A DNA stretch of 64,000 nt, taken from positions 372,001 to 436,000 of the forward strand of contig JALBYF010000001.1 of NCBI GenBank assembly GCA_023212725.1, read 5' to 3'. The notes under the pieces were generated by a model. The model was not told where the DNA came from. It was given only the letters and a program-made list of their open reading frames with translations, and did no database searches. This document shows positions 1 through 11,308 of this stretch, one piece after another. Each line of letters begins with the position of its first letter. Position 1 is the first letter of the stretch. The position numbers were made by a program, and so were the translations under genes. The DNA comes from Tranzscheliella williamsii (lineage: Eukaryota > Basidiomycota > Ustilaginomycetes > Ustilaginales > Ustilaginaceae).

Positions 1-3000
1 CGCTCACCGGACCGCAGAAACGTACACTTTGCGACCCCGCCTGGTGCAGCCAAGCCTGAAGCAGAACGTAGTGGGCGGTCAGAAGCAGCCTCCGAGTCTC
101 TGAGCACGCCGCCAGCCGGTCCATCCATTTCCATATCTGGCTCTCTGATCGGCACCATTCAAGAGAGACCAGCAGGTAAGCTGCGAACACGGCCAGATGC
201 ATCTCTCAAGCCAAAAGGAGCCTCGGGCTCCAGATTCGTCGCCAGGAGAAGGATGGATGAAGACTTACAGCGCTATGAAGAAGAGCGAAAGAGTCGGTCC
301 GAGCGCGAGGATGCGGCAGTGCGTATACAGGAGCCTGGCACCGGCTTTCCAGTCGTATCTCGTCGAGATCTTATTGAACCTATAATGCCGCCTCTAACCA
401 ATCAAGGTAATAAGATTACTTTCACGGAGGATATCAGCTCCGTACAAGCTCCACAGTCGGATGCACTTGCAGCCACAGCAGCACGACAGCAAGGCTCCGC
501 AATAGGCGGCGGCGGCGACGTCTGGATGGACGAGAACGGCAGACCAATGTCTGCCTTCAGGAAGTCGAGATTGATTAGACAAGGGCTTGGACCACATTCT
601 TTGCGAGGAAACACCTCAGTCCAACAATCCGAAGATCCTATGGATGAGACCGACTTTGTCACTGACCCGACGCGCGATCCTGGAGGAGGGGCAGACATCG
701 ATACTATTACCGCCGTCCTGGCCGATGTGTCAAGAGAAAATGACAAGAAACTCCAGCAAATGAGCCCTAATGAGATTTCGGAAGAGCTCGAGAGCCTGCA
801 GAATCTCTTTGGGAAAGAAGTTCTCGATGCGCTCCGATCACGTCGACCCACTAGCGCTGGATCTTCGAAGCCTCAGGCGAGGCAGACCGCAGCTACAAAA
901 GATACGGCCGGGACTTCGACATTATCCGTCCGCGGTGATACCAGGACTAGGGAGGAAAAGGATAGTCCCATGGCTATTAAGCGTCAATACTTCCCAGCTG
1001 AACCCGAGGGTATCAATGCAACTCTGGAATGGATGATGCCTCGGGATCGCGAGATCGACCACGGCGAGTTGCGCTTTGGCTTCCAAGGCGAGCTGTTGGA
1101 ACAAGATCTGCAAACGGACGAAACTTATCTCTCGGGCTTGCATCATCATGGCACGAATCAGAGCGCACCGGGCTACACGTTTGCTGAGCTCATTCACCTT
1201 TCTCGCAGTACAGTGGCAGCACAGAGGCAGCTTGGCTTGAACGTGCTTGGCAGAATCTGCGAGCGTTATCCGACGTATGGAAGTGGGACTGACTCGGGTT
1301 TGGCAAACAACTCTGTTTCGAGCGTCGTAGAACTCCTTAACAAGGATGCCTTGTTGCCAAGAGCGACCGTCATCATGGTATCAAGGTGGCTTCTCGATGA
1401 CCGCAACTTCTCTGTCCGATCTGCTGCACTCAGGTGCATGGCCAACACTCTGCGGTCATTTCCACAAGGTGACGCACCTTTGACCGGTGTTGGCTTGCAC
1501 CTTGACTGGCACTCGCTCTTCAAAGCATCAGATGACAACAAAGCCAGCGATGCCAGCGAATTGGCTAAACAAATACAGAAAGACTGGGCAACTGCCATAC
1601 TGGACTCAAACATTCTGGGTCAGTTCCTGGACAACACAGACAACGTCATTACTTCAGCATGGGAGGCAGAACTAGCGCTGGAGATCCTGTACCTAACCGC
1701 TTCTTGCTCAGCCATGCACGCCAAGCGCATCTTCGGTACGAACTCAAAACGAGTGTGCGACTTTGTTGCTCATCTTGGCCTTCGGGTAGCCTGGCCACCT
1801 TCCGATCCTAGCGCTGAATATCTTCAAGCTGGCCATCCACAAGGAGTGCCTTCCATCTACGCTATACGCATTCTCCACCAGGGCGTGCTTTGCAGCAGAG
1901 ATATCGCGCAGGCTTTGGTGCTCGATGGCAGTATTGACCAGCTGTTGCGGTTCGTTGTCTCACAACCGTGGAAGCTGGACAGTAAGAACGAAGCCTCCGA
2001 CAGTGGTGACGCGCTTGATCTCGAAACTAAAATGCGGGCCTACGAGGCTTTCCACGAGGTTCTTCAGATCTTCGTATCTTTGGCGTCCTACGGCTTGTAC
2101 GCCGCTGTGATCGGACGCACATGGAGCATGTGGCAGGAATGCGGAGCCTGGGCTGTTTCCCTGTTGGATCACGCTTGTCTGACCTCGGTGACTAGCCAAT
2201 CGGCCTTACACTCTTTGAAGTGTAAGGCCGCCCAGAGTATTATCGAGGTGTTGGCGGCGTGGACGCGCTGCGCTCAGGACCCTCATCAACTAATGGACTC
2301 CCACGATGTCACTTGGACGCAGGTGCGGGACTGGTTTGACGTGGTATCTGATGCGTCATCCTCACTCGCGCGCGTGCCATACTTCAGAGATCCAACGATC
2401 TTCGAGCACGGCACCGGTGCTAGTGTGCCTCTCGCGTCGCTCATCGGTGCTCTTTGCCGTTACTCGAAGAGTTGGTTGGATTGTGCTGTGCGCAAGGAAA
2501 GGGGCCTGTTGAAAACAAAGCTGGGAGCTTGCGAAGGTCTTGTTCTACACGGCGGGAACTTCATCCGGTCAAACCTGCAGCATAGCTTGCGGCGTTGCCC
2601 GTCGAATCTCTCCTTATCCGATCTAGACCATCTAGACTCTTCCTGTCGGGCTGCTCACTATCTTTACGACCTAACGGTGGTGCTCGGCTCGCTTCCAGCT
2701 GTCGAAGGGCTCGCGACCAGTCTAACTCCTGTCAGCGAAATTAAGGCTGGCTTGGAGCACGACGGTACAATGCTGATCTCTTCTACCGCCCTTTGGCACC
2801 AGCTCAAGGCACCGCAGGCCTTGGCCACGGGCAGATATATCTACAGCGACGATTTCGCCGCTTTTGTCATTTTGACGCTCATCAAGCCTACGAAACGTAT
2901 CGAGGATATCCCCCTCAAACTGGCAGCGATACGGCGCTTGGGCCCGCACCACGCTGCTACGGTCTCACAAACGATCTTGGCCTCAGCAGAGGCGCTGACG

Positions 3001-4416
3001 GGCGTGGAAGTAGCCAACATTCTCACACCCTTCTTTGCGGAGTGTATTTGCAAGAGCAATCTACCGAATGGGAAACAGGGCTCAGTTCACCCGCCATCAG
3101 AACCATTGCCGCTGTCAGAGGTCAAGCAGCTGTTCAGACCTCCACCAGCAATGGATACGATGACTACAGCCGAATCAGCTAAAACAGAAGACGGTGGGGA
3201 GGAAAATGATGCAGATCACGACGAAAACATGGATCCCATTACCGGGGCAAGCCTCTGGAGGTGTCCTGCGAGCGGACTGCCTTTACGGCCGGATTGGCCA
3301 TTGCTTGCCCTGGACGATCTCCTGCACAGTGGCACGACTGCTGTCTTCAACCGCCCGGACAATCTCGGTGCGGATTGGCGATTCAGTGAGCTGCAGATCG
3401 TGCAAGCCTCGGTGCGTCTCGCAGTCGAAGTGTTCGGAGGCGCACTGCAGCACTGGGAACGTGTTGTTGACGGAGACAGGGACATAGCAGCTTGTGCGGT
3501 CTTGCACAGCTTGCCGAGTGCCGAGCAGGTACTGCTTGGTGTGATGAAGGTGTTCATGCTGGAAAAGGACCAGCCGGACACGTTCACAGACAAAGGCGCT
3601 GCGGGCGAGATCCGGCAGAAGCAGGCGGGCGCACTGACCGGCCGGGATATTTTTAGGGACACCGCCGTAGCGGCGGACCTTGCTTCGTTGCTGCAAATTG
3701 CCGATCGGCTGGTCGAGATCCGGCGGCGCCGCCAGGACACGGAGATGAATACGACGACTCTGGAAGCTTGGACCGCCGCTACCACGGGCGTCGATGTCTC
3801 CTTCTACCAGTTCTTCACCGACCTGATGGGCCTTTACGATTCGGTTTCGTTCGGCGATGCCAACTTTGCACGTGCCGTCATGGTAGTCTCGACCGCCGGT
3901 GGGAGCGGTCCGGGCTTCTTCGAGGCAGGGCTTGGTCTGCCGATCGACTTCCGCAGGCTGGTTTGGAACGACTATCGCGACAGCCTAAAGAGCATGCCGG
4001 CCGTGCCGTGTCCGCGGTGGGTGCTGACGTGGCACGATACGGATCTGGACATGCTGGAGCACTATGCTCGGTTCCTGGCGAGCTCGCGCACCGCGCCCGC
4101 CGCCAGGTCCATCGCCTACACGGTCGCAGTTCACCATCTGCACCATGCCGTCCTCCGCTGCGCGCGCGACCAGCCCGCAACAAACCTCGATCCGCCCGCG
4201 CACCGCCTCGCGGCCATCGTCAGCTCCCTGCTCCCCGTCTGCCCACCCTCCACCCTTCGCGACCTGCTTACCTACATTCCGCCCCCTGCTGCCGATCTCT
4301 GCGCCGCCGCTCATCATGAGGACCCCTACCGCTTCGAGATCTCCGCCGACCCTGCCGTTCTCAGCTCTCGCTTGGACGGGCTGCAGCGACACTTCGACCT
4401 TCAGCTCAACGTGTAG
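1..4416 (+). CDS. RPAP1/Rba50-like RNA polymerase II-associated protein, 5' partial
   Basis: Frame 1 is open from the first base of the window to the TAG at 4414-4416, so the gene starts to the left and the ATG at 253 is probably internal. The leftmost residues already resemble the family N-terminus (GSLIGTIQER, then FPVVSRRD). Around 730-840 lies an RPAP1_N-like segment (MSPNEISEELESL...LRSRR), and around 1060-1095 an RPAP1_C-like segment (HGELRFGFQGELL). A long helical, HEAT-like remainder follows. RPAP1 and yeast Rba50 act in cytoplasmic assembly and nuclear import of RNA polymerase II. No intron is evident in the visible part. It is convergent with TAF13, with about 200 bp between the stops. 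The family call rests on motif recall, not a search. Confidence 0.85.
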   Translation, partial: RSPDRRNVHFATPPGAAKPEAERSGRSEAASESLSTPPAGPSISISGSLIGTIQERPAGKLRTRPDASLKPKGASGSRFVARRRMDEDLQRYEEERKSRSEREDAAVRIQEPGTGFPVVSRRDLIEPIMPPLTNQGNKITFTEDISSVQAPQSDALAATAARQQGSAIGGGGDVWMDENGRPMSAFRKSRLIRQGLGPHSLRGNTSVQQSEDPMDETDFVTDPTRDPGGGADIDTITAVLADVSRENDKKLQQMSPNEISEELESLQNLFGKEVLDALRSRRPTSAGSSKPQARQTAATKDTAGTSTLSVRGDTRTREEKDSPMAIKRQYFPAEPEGINATLEWMMPRDREIDHGELRFGFQGELLEQDLQTDETYLSGLHHHGTNQSAPGYTFAELIHLSRSTVAAQRQLGLNVLGRICERYPTYGSGTDSGLANNSVSSVVELLNKDALLPRATVIMVSRWLLDDRNFSVRSAALRCMANTLRSFPQGDAPLTGVGLHLDWHSLFKASDDNKASDASELAKQIQKDWATAILDSNILGQFLDNTDNVITSAWEAELALEILYLTASCSAMHAKRIFGTNSKRVCDFVAHLGLRVAWPPSDPSAEYLQAGHPQGVPSIYAIRILHQGVLCSRDIAQALVLDGSIDQLLRFVVSQPWKLDSKNEASDSGDALDLETKMRAYEAFHEVLQIFVSLASYGLYAAVIGRTWSMWQECGAWAVSLLDHACLTSVTSQSALHSLKCKAAQSIIEVLAAWTRCAQDPHQLMDSHDVTWTQVRDWFDVVSDASSSLARVPYFRDPTIFEHGTGASVPLASLIGALCRYSKSWLDCAVRKERGLLKTKLGACEGLVLHGGNFIRSNLQHSLRRCPSNLSLSDLDHLDSSCRAAHYLYDLTVVLGSLPAVEGLATSLTPVSEIKAGLEHDGTMLISSTALWHQLKAPQALATGRYIYSDDFAAFVILTLIKPTKRIEDIPLKLAAIRRLGPHHAATVSQTILASAEALTGVEVANILTPFFAECICKSNLPNGKQGSVHPPSEPLPLSEVKQLFRPPPAMDTMTTAESAKTEDGGEENDADHDENMDPITGASLWRCPASGLPLRPDWPLLALDDLLHSGTTAVFNRPDNLGADWRFSELQIVQASVRLAVEVFGGALQHWERVVDGDRDIAACAVLHSLPSAEQVLLGVMKVFMLEKDQPDTFTDKGAAGEIRQKQAGALTGRDIFRDTAVAADLASLLQIADRLVEIRRRRQDTEMNTTTLEAWTAATTGVDVSFYQFFTDLMGLYDSVSFGDANFARAVMVVSTAGGSGPGFFEAGLGLPIDFRRLVWNDYRDSLKSMPAVPCPRWVLTWHDTDLDMLEHYARFLASSRTAPAARSIAYTVAVHHLHHAVLRCARDQPATNLDPPAHRLAAIVSSLLPVCPPSTLRDLLTYIPPPAADLCAAAHHEDPYRFEISADPAVLSSRLDGLQRHFDLQLNV

Positions 4417-4624
4417 TCGTACCTCCACCTAGACAAGCCCACCTAATGCGTTGCGCTCGCTACCCCGCCAGTTAGATCGCGTGGACAACATCATGCAGTG
4501 TGGCACGTGCATGGCTACCGTGCTGTACAAGCGGAATGGCGGCGAAGGTACAAATACAGGGGCTGAGACGGCCAAAAGCAGTGAGGACACCCTGAGCGGG
4601 GGCCACGAGGAGTGGATGGCAGAG

Positions 4625-5596
4625 TCATGGCTGGGCGGAGGAGCTGGGGGCCGGTTTGGGTTTTGGCTTGGGCTTGCTGGAGCTTTTGGGGCCTTTGGGC
4701 TTGGATTTGGCGGGTTTGCCCGCGCCAGGGGCGGGGGAGCGTTGGTCGTCATCGGCGTCGTCTTCGCCGACGAGGGTGTTGTGGGCTGGGGCGGAGGTGG
4801 GATTGGCGGGGGGTGGGGGGAGGTGGTCTGTGTGAAGGGCGCCTGCGCGCTCGGCGGCCTCCTCGACGCCGCCGACGCGCCTGGCTTCGGAGACGACCTT
4901 GTCGGCGTAGAGGAGCTGCTCCATGCGGCCGAGTTTCTTGGCCTCGACGTCTTTGCGCAGTGCGTGGCGGAAGTCTTCCAGCTTGACACGCAGGCGGTGC
5001 GGCGCGCGTGGTGGGAGCGTCTGCGGCAACGGCTCCGCCACGCCCGCCTCGGCATGCTGCTGCTCCAGCGTGGCGCCGAAGGCGCTCGAGCTGTTCGACA
5101 CCGCGCTCGTCCCCAGCCCGAGCGCATACGCACTCGGCCGCGCGCGACAGCACAGATCAGTGATAAAATCCACCGTCATCTCCTCCATCAGCGTCACCGA
5201 CTCCGGCTCCGGGTTCGGCACATCACCGTAGGCATACATCAGATTGCGCAGATCGCGCGCAAACAGATTGCGGTGGTTGAAAGGCCTTCGACCTCGGCTC
5301 TGCGCTGCAGTGGCGCTAGAAAGCGCCGCAGCTGAGGAGGACGAAAGACCGCCCTGCGTTCCCGAGATGCCAGAGGCTAGCGCCAGGGCAGGATGGATGA
5401 ACGGCGCCGATTGGGCATCTTGCGCGCCAGCACCTCCCTTAGCCACACGTCCTGCGGCTGGATATGGCTGGGTGGATGAAGAGCCAACAGCAGCAGCGCC
5501 ATTGGAGCCGCCGTGACCGGTCTGTGGATGGAGCGACGAGCCTTGTCGTTGTCGTCCGCCGCCCCTTTGCACCTGCCTGGTAGGTGTTGGCGGCAT
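4625..5596 (-). CDS. TAF13: TFIID subunit TAF13 (histone-fold)
   Basis: Single-exon gene of 323 residues on the minus strand. A Gly/Ser/Gln-rich N-terminus of about 105 residues precedes the histone fold: LFARDLRNLMYAYGD (111-125), then PEPESVTLMEEMTVDFITDLC, then RLRVKLEDFRHALRKD (201-216) and KKLGRMEQLLYADKVVSEARR (220-240). TAF13 pairs with TAF11 in the TFIID complex that loads RNA polymerase II at promoters. About 45 low-complexity residues (152-200) separate helix 2 from the RVKLEDF segment; in the usual protein these are nearly adjacent. The C-terminus is rich in Pro, Lys and Ser. The histone-fold match is strong, and the ATG at 5596 is the first in frame. Confidence 0.9.
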   Translation of the reverse strand: MPPTPTRQVQRGGGRQRQGSSLHPQTGHGGSNGAAAVGSSSTQPYPAAGRVAKGGAGAQDAQSAPFIHPALALASGISGTQGGLSSSSAAALSSATAAQSRGRRPFNHRNLFARDLRNLMYAYGDVPNPEPESVTLMEEMTVDFITDLCCRARPSAYALGLGTSAVSNSSSAFGATLEQQHAEAGVAEPLPQTLPPRAPHRLRVKLEDFRHALRKDVEAKKLGRMEQLLYADKVVSEARRVGGVEEAAERAGALHTDHLPPPPANPTSAPAHNTLVGEDDADDDQRSPAPGAGKPAKSKPKGPKSSSKPKPKPKPAPSSSAQP

Positions 5597-7791
5597 AGTG
5601 CTGACGCGGGGCGAGATGAGCTGGTAGGAATACTATCTGCGCTACTTGCGCATGAAGGAGGCTTTGACAACGCCTTGTTCAGAGTTCGGAAGACGGAACG
5701 CGGTGCCCCTCCAGGCATGTTACATTTCGATATTCGGCTCTTGGATTCAGACTGCCAGGTTCGAGTACGAGTGGCAAGCTATTTGGCTGCACATCTCATC
5801 GCCGACAACGTGAAGACCGATTAATACAGGGAGATGATTGGCAAAATCACTAGTCCGATCCGAATTTGCGATTCAATCTGTGCACATTACAGATTGGCGA
5901 ACGGAAGGCGGGTTGCGTTTCCACATGCTGCTCTAACACCAAATTTTTAGCCCGAAGCGGAGTTCTGCGATTGTGGGGAAACGATTTCAACTGAACCAGC
6001 ACGGCGCATAAATTGGTTGCTAGGAATATGTGATTATAGGTAGAACCGGGGTGAAGGGGGAGCTAATGCAGCTCCATATGTGGCGTCAGCAATCTCATGA
6101 CTGACGAAAGCAGCTCTGCAGGTGAAGGCCTATAATCACGAAGGTTGGTTGGTTCGCTTCCATCCTGCCGTAGCCTGCACCTTGTGAGTGAGTCTTTCCG
6201 CTGGCGAGCTACTTATCGGACCTGGTCTATTCCAGTTCGGAGGCCGGCAGCGATAATGTGCGCGAGGTGGTCGCCTGCGCTGCAATGAGGGCTCTGTAAT
6301 CGACATGGCCTTCCCCTTTTGAACGCGCACTGACAGGTTCACCTACCCTTCCAATTGCGGCAACCAGAAAATCGTAACTCGGCACGGCATGGTTGGCATT
6401 CGGCTATTTTGCCGTGAAGAGAGCAGCGGTGCAGCGCTTGCATAGGAATGGGTAGCAAGCACCAGCGCGATGATCACAATGGCTCGATAGCCATCCTCGT
6501 GTGTGCACTCGTAGCAAACCAGTGTGCCTCGCATGTCGGCGAGTTGGATAGGAACAGATATGCGTCAATCGCTTTGCCGCATACGCTGCTTCCACCCGAG
6601 GTTGACCGTGTTGACCGCTCTCTCCAGCGATCGACTCGGCAGGTTTGCAACGGCTTTACGTTGCGACGAATCCACGAGTTCGTAAGTATGACTAGGCAAT
6701 AATACAGTACAGTACAGCCACGTAGGGACTGAGGCGATCTAGGTCGGAAGTCATCCGTTCATCAAGGCACGTCGAGGCTTCGCTGTGCGCGAGACACGCT
6801 TGCTACAAGCCTCACGAGTGAAGCTTGCTTCTGCTTGGCACGTCCTTGACTCGGGAACAATATTATTATGTGCGCTGCCGCCAATCCTGCGCTCTGAGCT
6901 ATCGATAGACTCGGAACTGCTTCGCAAATCCCTTACCTAAAGGCCTCGATCGGAAAAGCCTTCAGAGCCAGCCAGTAGCCACTCACACTAGTTGGCCCGA
7001 ACAGTGTGAGTGCTCTCGTCAAATTTCCAAATTCCCACACTTAGCCTGCGGAAGCCACCTACCATGGCGCCTCGCTTAACGTCTCACAGTTCGCATCCCA
7101 GTCACAGCACGTTACTATGTCAACTGCCTGTGAGTTTGACGAGTTGCGACCGGACTCCTAAATGCAAAGTTAACGGCGCACCCGCGTCGCTTCGAATGGG
7201 TTCCCTTTCGATTGTGCGTGCAGGATCGAGCTGCGGACCTTCTTTGACAAGCGAAGGTTCTACCTTGGATGCGAATTCAGCGCTGCGGGGTGCTTCTAAC
7301 TGCCAACCTCGCCTCTCCAGCGATCGACTTCTTCAGGGCGCCTATGCGCACGTCGGCAGTTCGAACCGCACTTCTGTCCAGCGACGCTCCAGGCGAGGCG
7401 ACGCCAGTGCTCTTTGGAAGCTGTGAGCTTCTGTTGCCTTTAAAACAAGTCCAGTCCATGTCGTCAAACAACACCATGGTCTCTCTGGGCCTCCCTCCTT
7501 CGTGCCATCTTTCCGTGGCGCCAGGCATCGCATTTGGATTCGACAGTCTATACAAGGTCAGTCGCGAACATCCGACATTCGCCTCCGGTATCGGCAGACG
7601 CAGCCCACCGTGACCAGACTCTGCACTGTGACTGTCGCACGCTAGACTAAGCTATATAGCGAACGGAAGGAAGGAAGTGTCCCTTTTTCGAGTAGGACCC
7701 ATCTTTCACGTCACGTTGTACATGCCCGCGGAAAAGAAAGACAGAGACATGGTATGCCCGCCGTCTCCTGAATATCCTTTCCTTCGCCGAC
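5597..7791. other. 2.2-kb spacer without a convincing gene
   Basis: This lies between the divergent TAF13 and seven-span membrane protein genes and must hold both promoters. Several short open frames occur on both strands. Two have some protein-like character: 6343-6534 minus, with a signal-peptide-like hydrophobic stretch, and 7269-7613 plus. Neither has a matched start, splice pattern or recognisable family. A short ACAGT repeat lies near 6703-6718. Confidence 0.4.
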
Positions 7792-10602
7792 ATGTCTTTT
7801 GCCGACTTTCATCATCGATATGACCTGCCGTCGCCGCCCGCCCGTAGCGTCTTCTCCAACAAAGCGGGTGCACAACACCGCGCATGGTTTCCCGACTTCA
7901 CCCTCGAGAGGCGGCCTGTGGCCGCCCTGCAAGACTTTGTTCAGATCATGTTTTATCCTGTATTCAACAAACACAGCTTTATCCAACTCAAGGCAATATC
8001 AGTCTACACCGCCATCCTCGTCATCTCCATGACTTTGATCATCGGCAGGAGACTCTACGAGCGCTCTTTCTGGGTCTTCCGTCTCCTCGTACGGAGCAAC
8101 GGCACCTTGGTCGTCCCGAACGCCGTCACCGCGTTCATCGTCATCGAAGCTATTTTCGCTGGAGTCCTCATAGCTTTGTAAGTCAAGGCGTTCCCATTAC
8201 GGCCACCCTTAAGTCTACTGATCCTGACCCTCTCCTCCGATCTGCGCGGCATCTCTAATCTTCTACTGTTGCTCACCTCAACGGCTACATACCGCTTCAT
8301 CAGCTGCTGGTGGTTGATAGAGTGCTTCCAGAACCACACTTCAGCTGCAAACAACATGCTTTGGTTAAGCATGCCATGGCTCCCTTTGATCCTTGGAGTC
8401 TGGTGGTCCATCGTCGGCATCATGTACGCGCGTCCTGGAGCGTTGGCTTGGATATCTCCTCAACCTGGCAAGCCTAAAAGCTGGGCCGTCAGTGTGGGCA
8501 TCACGCCAATGGTCGTCAATATCGTCCTTTTTGCCGTTCCGGTCATTCAGTTTGCCAGTGTTCTGGCTCCTGCATTCCTCGCGCATACCAGGTTTAGCAA
8601 AGCATATTTTGACTACAAGGTTTGGTCCTCATCCCTTGATACCGATGCCGAGTTGACAAGGGATATGCTTCTCGAGGCGCAGGCCATTTGGTTCAAGGTA
8701 TTGGACTCAGCCTTTTACCTCTCTGTTTGCTTGACGGTTTGGGAAGTCTGGGTCTGCTGCCTCCTTGTCTCTTACGCCATCTGTTCTGGAGCCTTGCTCT
8801 TCACTTTGCGAAAGCAGATCAAGCACATGAGCTCTTTCCGGCAAAATCACTCTTTCAGCGATTCCTTTGCAGCGCACGCAAGGCAGCAGAAACATGCTGA
8901 GACCGGGCAGCTGGTCAATAGTTCTTTGTCGCCCCTCGACAAGTCATGCGCACTACTAGCTTCAAATGCTCAAACCGATTTGGAGAAGCTAGCCGGAGAG
9001 CCAGTGCAGGTGAGGACGGCTACCAAATCGCACGCAAAAGATTTGTCTTCATCTCTCAACAACTTCAACAACACGACAGTCAACTCGGGTTTGGTAGGCA
9101 GCAAGCGCACAGCGCCAAGCGCCGAGTCTGACTCGAGCAAAACGGATCAGGCCGACTCTAAGAAAATGGATACCGCGCTGGAGACCGCTCAGGTTGACTC
9201 CATACATTTCGCTGCCGAGGAGCTCGACAACCGCCACGACACCTCTGCTGGCTTTTTTCCTGCTGCGGAACCATTGGGGTCCGGGAGAGGTGGTATTTCG
9301 CCAGAGATTGCCGAGAAGAGGGGCGCTCACAAACGCTTTCTGCAGAAGTTCTACATCAACTTCCTAGTCCAGTCAGGCGGGCTATTCTGCGGCATTTTCT
9401 TCTTTGTCATCTTTGCTGGCCTGCTTTCCACTGCATTTTATTCGGCATGGGAAGCGAACAATGTGGCAACCGTCTACCAAGTGGCAGTCTTGACCGTAAG
9501 CTGGACAACCGTTGCTTTTGCCAGCGTCGTCATCTTTGCCATCCTCAAGCGTACATATGAACCGATGCTCTCCAATCTTGGCACCGACTCGGACCAGATA
9601 CAACATACCATCGGGCGTTCGGGCAGTTCCCAGGATGGCAAGAGACTGCCAGGCGTTGGAGGCCCACGAGGGCGAGCTTCTACCTTTCGCAAGACCATGG
9701 CACACCTTGGCATTGCCAACAGGCAACGTGCAAAGGAGATTCACTTGAATAAGTTTGGGACTCGCCGCAACCGCGGCAGCAGCGCAGCAACGGATTCGGT
9801 CTCCGACGGGGTCCACCAACGCTCTTCGCATGCTTATCGCGAGATCATCAACGCGCACACTGGCCAAGTAGATACCCCTCGAAAACCTGAACCAAGTACC
9901 AGGGGCACTATTCTGCACCAGGCTGGTCAAGGATACTTATCATCATACGATCGACAACTGCCGCCTCGTTCGGGAGCGATGGAGAAGTACTCCACTCCTC
10001 GGCCCCAAAACGGCGGCGTTGTGGTAAAGCAAACGATTGCCACTATCCGGGAAGATTATGTACCTCGGCCAGCAAGTGCAGCAGCTCGGATCCGCAGGTG
10101 CCCCACACCCAACTGGGATAGGGCGGACTCGCAACTTTACGATTTGCAGGAGACTGCCCGTTCAACGCCCAGCACGGTCGTAAGAGGCCAATGGAGAAGC
10201 GACCATTTCGAGGACGCACCCAACTCACCCGCCTCGCCATGGACGCCAGCTACTCCTGGCTCTACCGATCTTTTGTTGGGCAGTAATCGAGAAATTTTCC
10301 ACTTGTCACCAACCAGTTTTTCTCGCAACGAGAATTTGAGCAGTGGCAGTAGCTCAGCGGCTTGTAACGACAAGGAAATCCACCACCGTCACATCTTGCC
10401 TCAGCACTCGAGTCCAGCAGCCGAAATCGCAAACGGTCGTACAGAAGACCATTATACCTCTTCCGTCGGACTCGGTATTGGCGTGAACCCGTCCTGGCTT
10501 GCACCATCCGCCTGGGGCAGTCCCCAACCCGACCCAGAGCTGGTGAGACAAGACGCAGAGAGGCGACTGCGGATGTCAGAGAGCCAAAAGGGGCGTTACT
10601 AG
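7792..10602 (+). CDS. Seven-span membrane protein of unknown function
   Basis: Exon 1 is 7792-8177, ending at a GTAAGT donor. The second exon opens either at 8304 (126-nt intron, CAG acceptor, preferred) or at 8214 (36-nt intron); both keep the frame. The stop is TAG at 10602. Hydrophobic spans can be seen near residues 67-85 and 109-130, then MLWLSMPWLPLILGVWW, TPMVVNIVLFAVPVIQF, FYLSVCLTVWEVWVCC, GGLFCGIFFFVIFAGLL and VAVLTVSWTTVAFASVV, giving seven. A loop of roughly 160 Ser- and charge-rich residues separates spans 5 and 6, and a disordered tail of about 300 residues follows span 7. The topology resembles a receptor but I recognise no family motif. Exon boundaries are inferred from frame and GT/AG only. 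Confidence 0.75.
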
Positions 10603-11308
10603 GCCTCAACACAAAACAGCATAAAGCACCCACAACCCTGGATCAGCTAAGCGTGTGACGCCCATCTGATTACACTACCAGCGTCTGAAGAGCCCTCCCT
10701 GTAACCGCATTCGCTGACCGCACGACACATATGGAAGGCGTGCATTGTAGGCATTCACATTCGACTGGGTACGGAAGCCTGTGCTGTTAGTCTGGTATAG
10801 GCTGTCAACGTGCGGATCTGGGTGAGCAAGGATCGTGGAGAAGAGGGCATGTTAGGTTTGCAACGCCACTCTGCGTGATCGGTTCCGTTCTGGAAGTCTG
10901 GCATTTGAATTCACGCGCCGAAAGCTGCGAGGTAAGAATTCGGGAACATATACAAGGTACTTTACGAATTATCCCAAGGTGTATTTCGACGACTCTACTC
11001 AGCACGTGTAGTCGGACGGAAGCTAGGGGCTGACAGCAGCAAGTACCGTGGTACTTACGCGAAAGACGTATACGAGCTTGAACATGCAAATTGAAACTTG
11101 AATGGGCCGACAGGCGTAGGCAAGCTTCAGGTAAGGAAGTGGCTCCTGCGCCCATTGGGAAGTGCGCTGCGCTGAGCCATCTTGGCGGATCATCATCACC
11201 CTGCGCTCGTATCATAAGTTGGTTTGCCTCTGTACTTCCCACCTCGTAGCATCATCCTCCCACTGTCTCTCGACTTCTTCGGCCAGTTGCCCTCCTATCA
11301 CCGACAAG
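10603..11308. other. Intergenic, V-ATPase subunit c promoter side
   Basis: No gene is supported here. The last 60 bases before the V-ATPase start are pyrimidine-rich (cttcccacctcg, cctcccactgtctctcg), typical of a fungal 5' leader. Confidence 0.4.

Noticed and set aside
6343..6534. Minus-strand frame with a signal-peptide-like stretch (RAIVIIALVLATHSYASAAP)
   Set aside because: The frame is only 63 codons, no convincing second exon follows the GTAGGT-like end, and no family is recognised.
7063..7613. Possible spliced small gene (a segment reading ELRTFFDKRRFYLGCEF and a later open frame to 7613)
   Set aside because: No donor/acceptor combination keeps the frame with the ATG at 7063, and a competing minus-strand frame looks equally protein-like.
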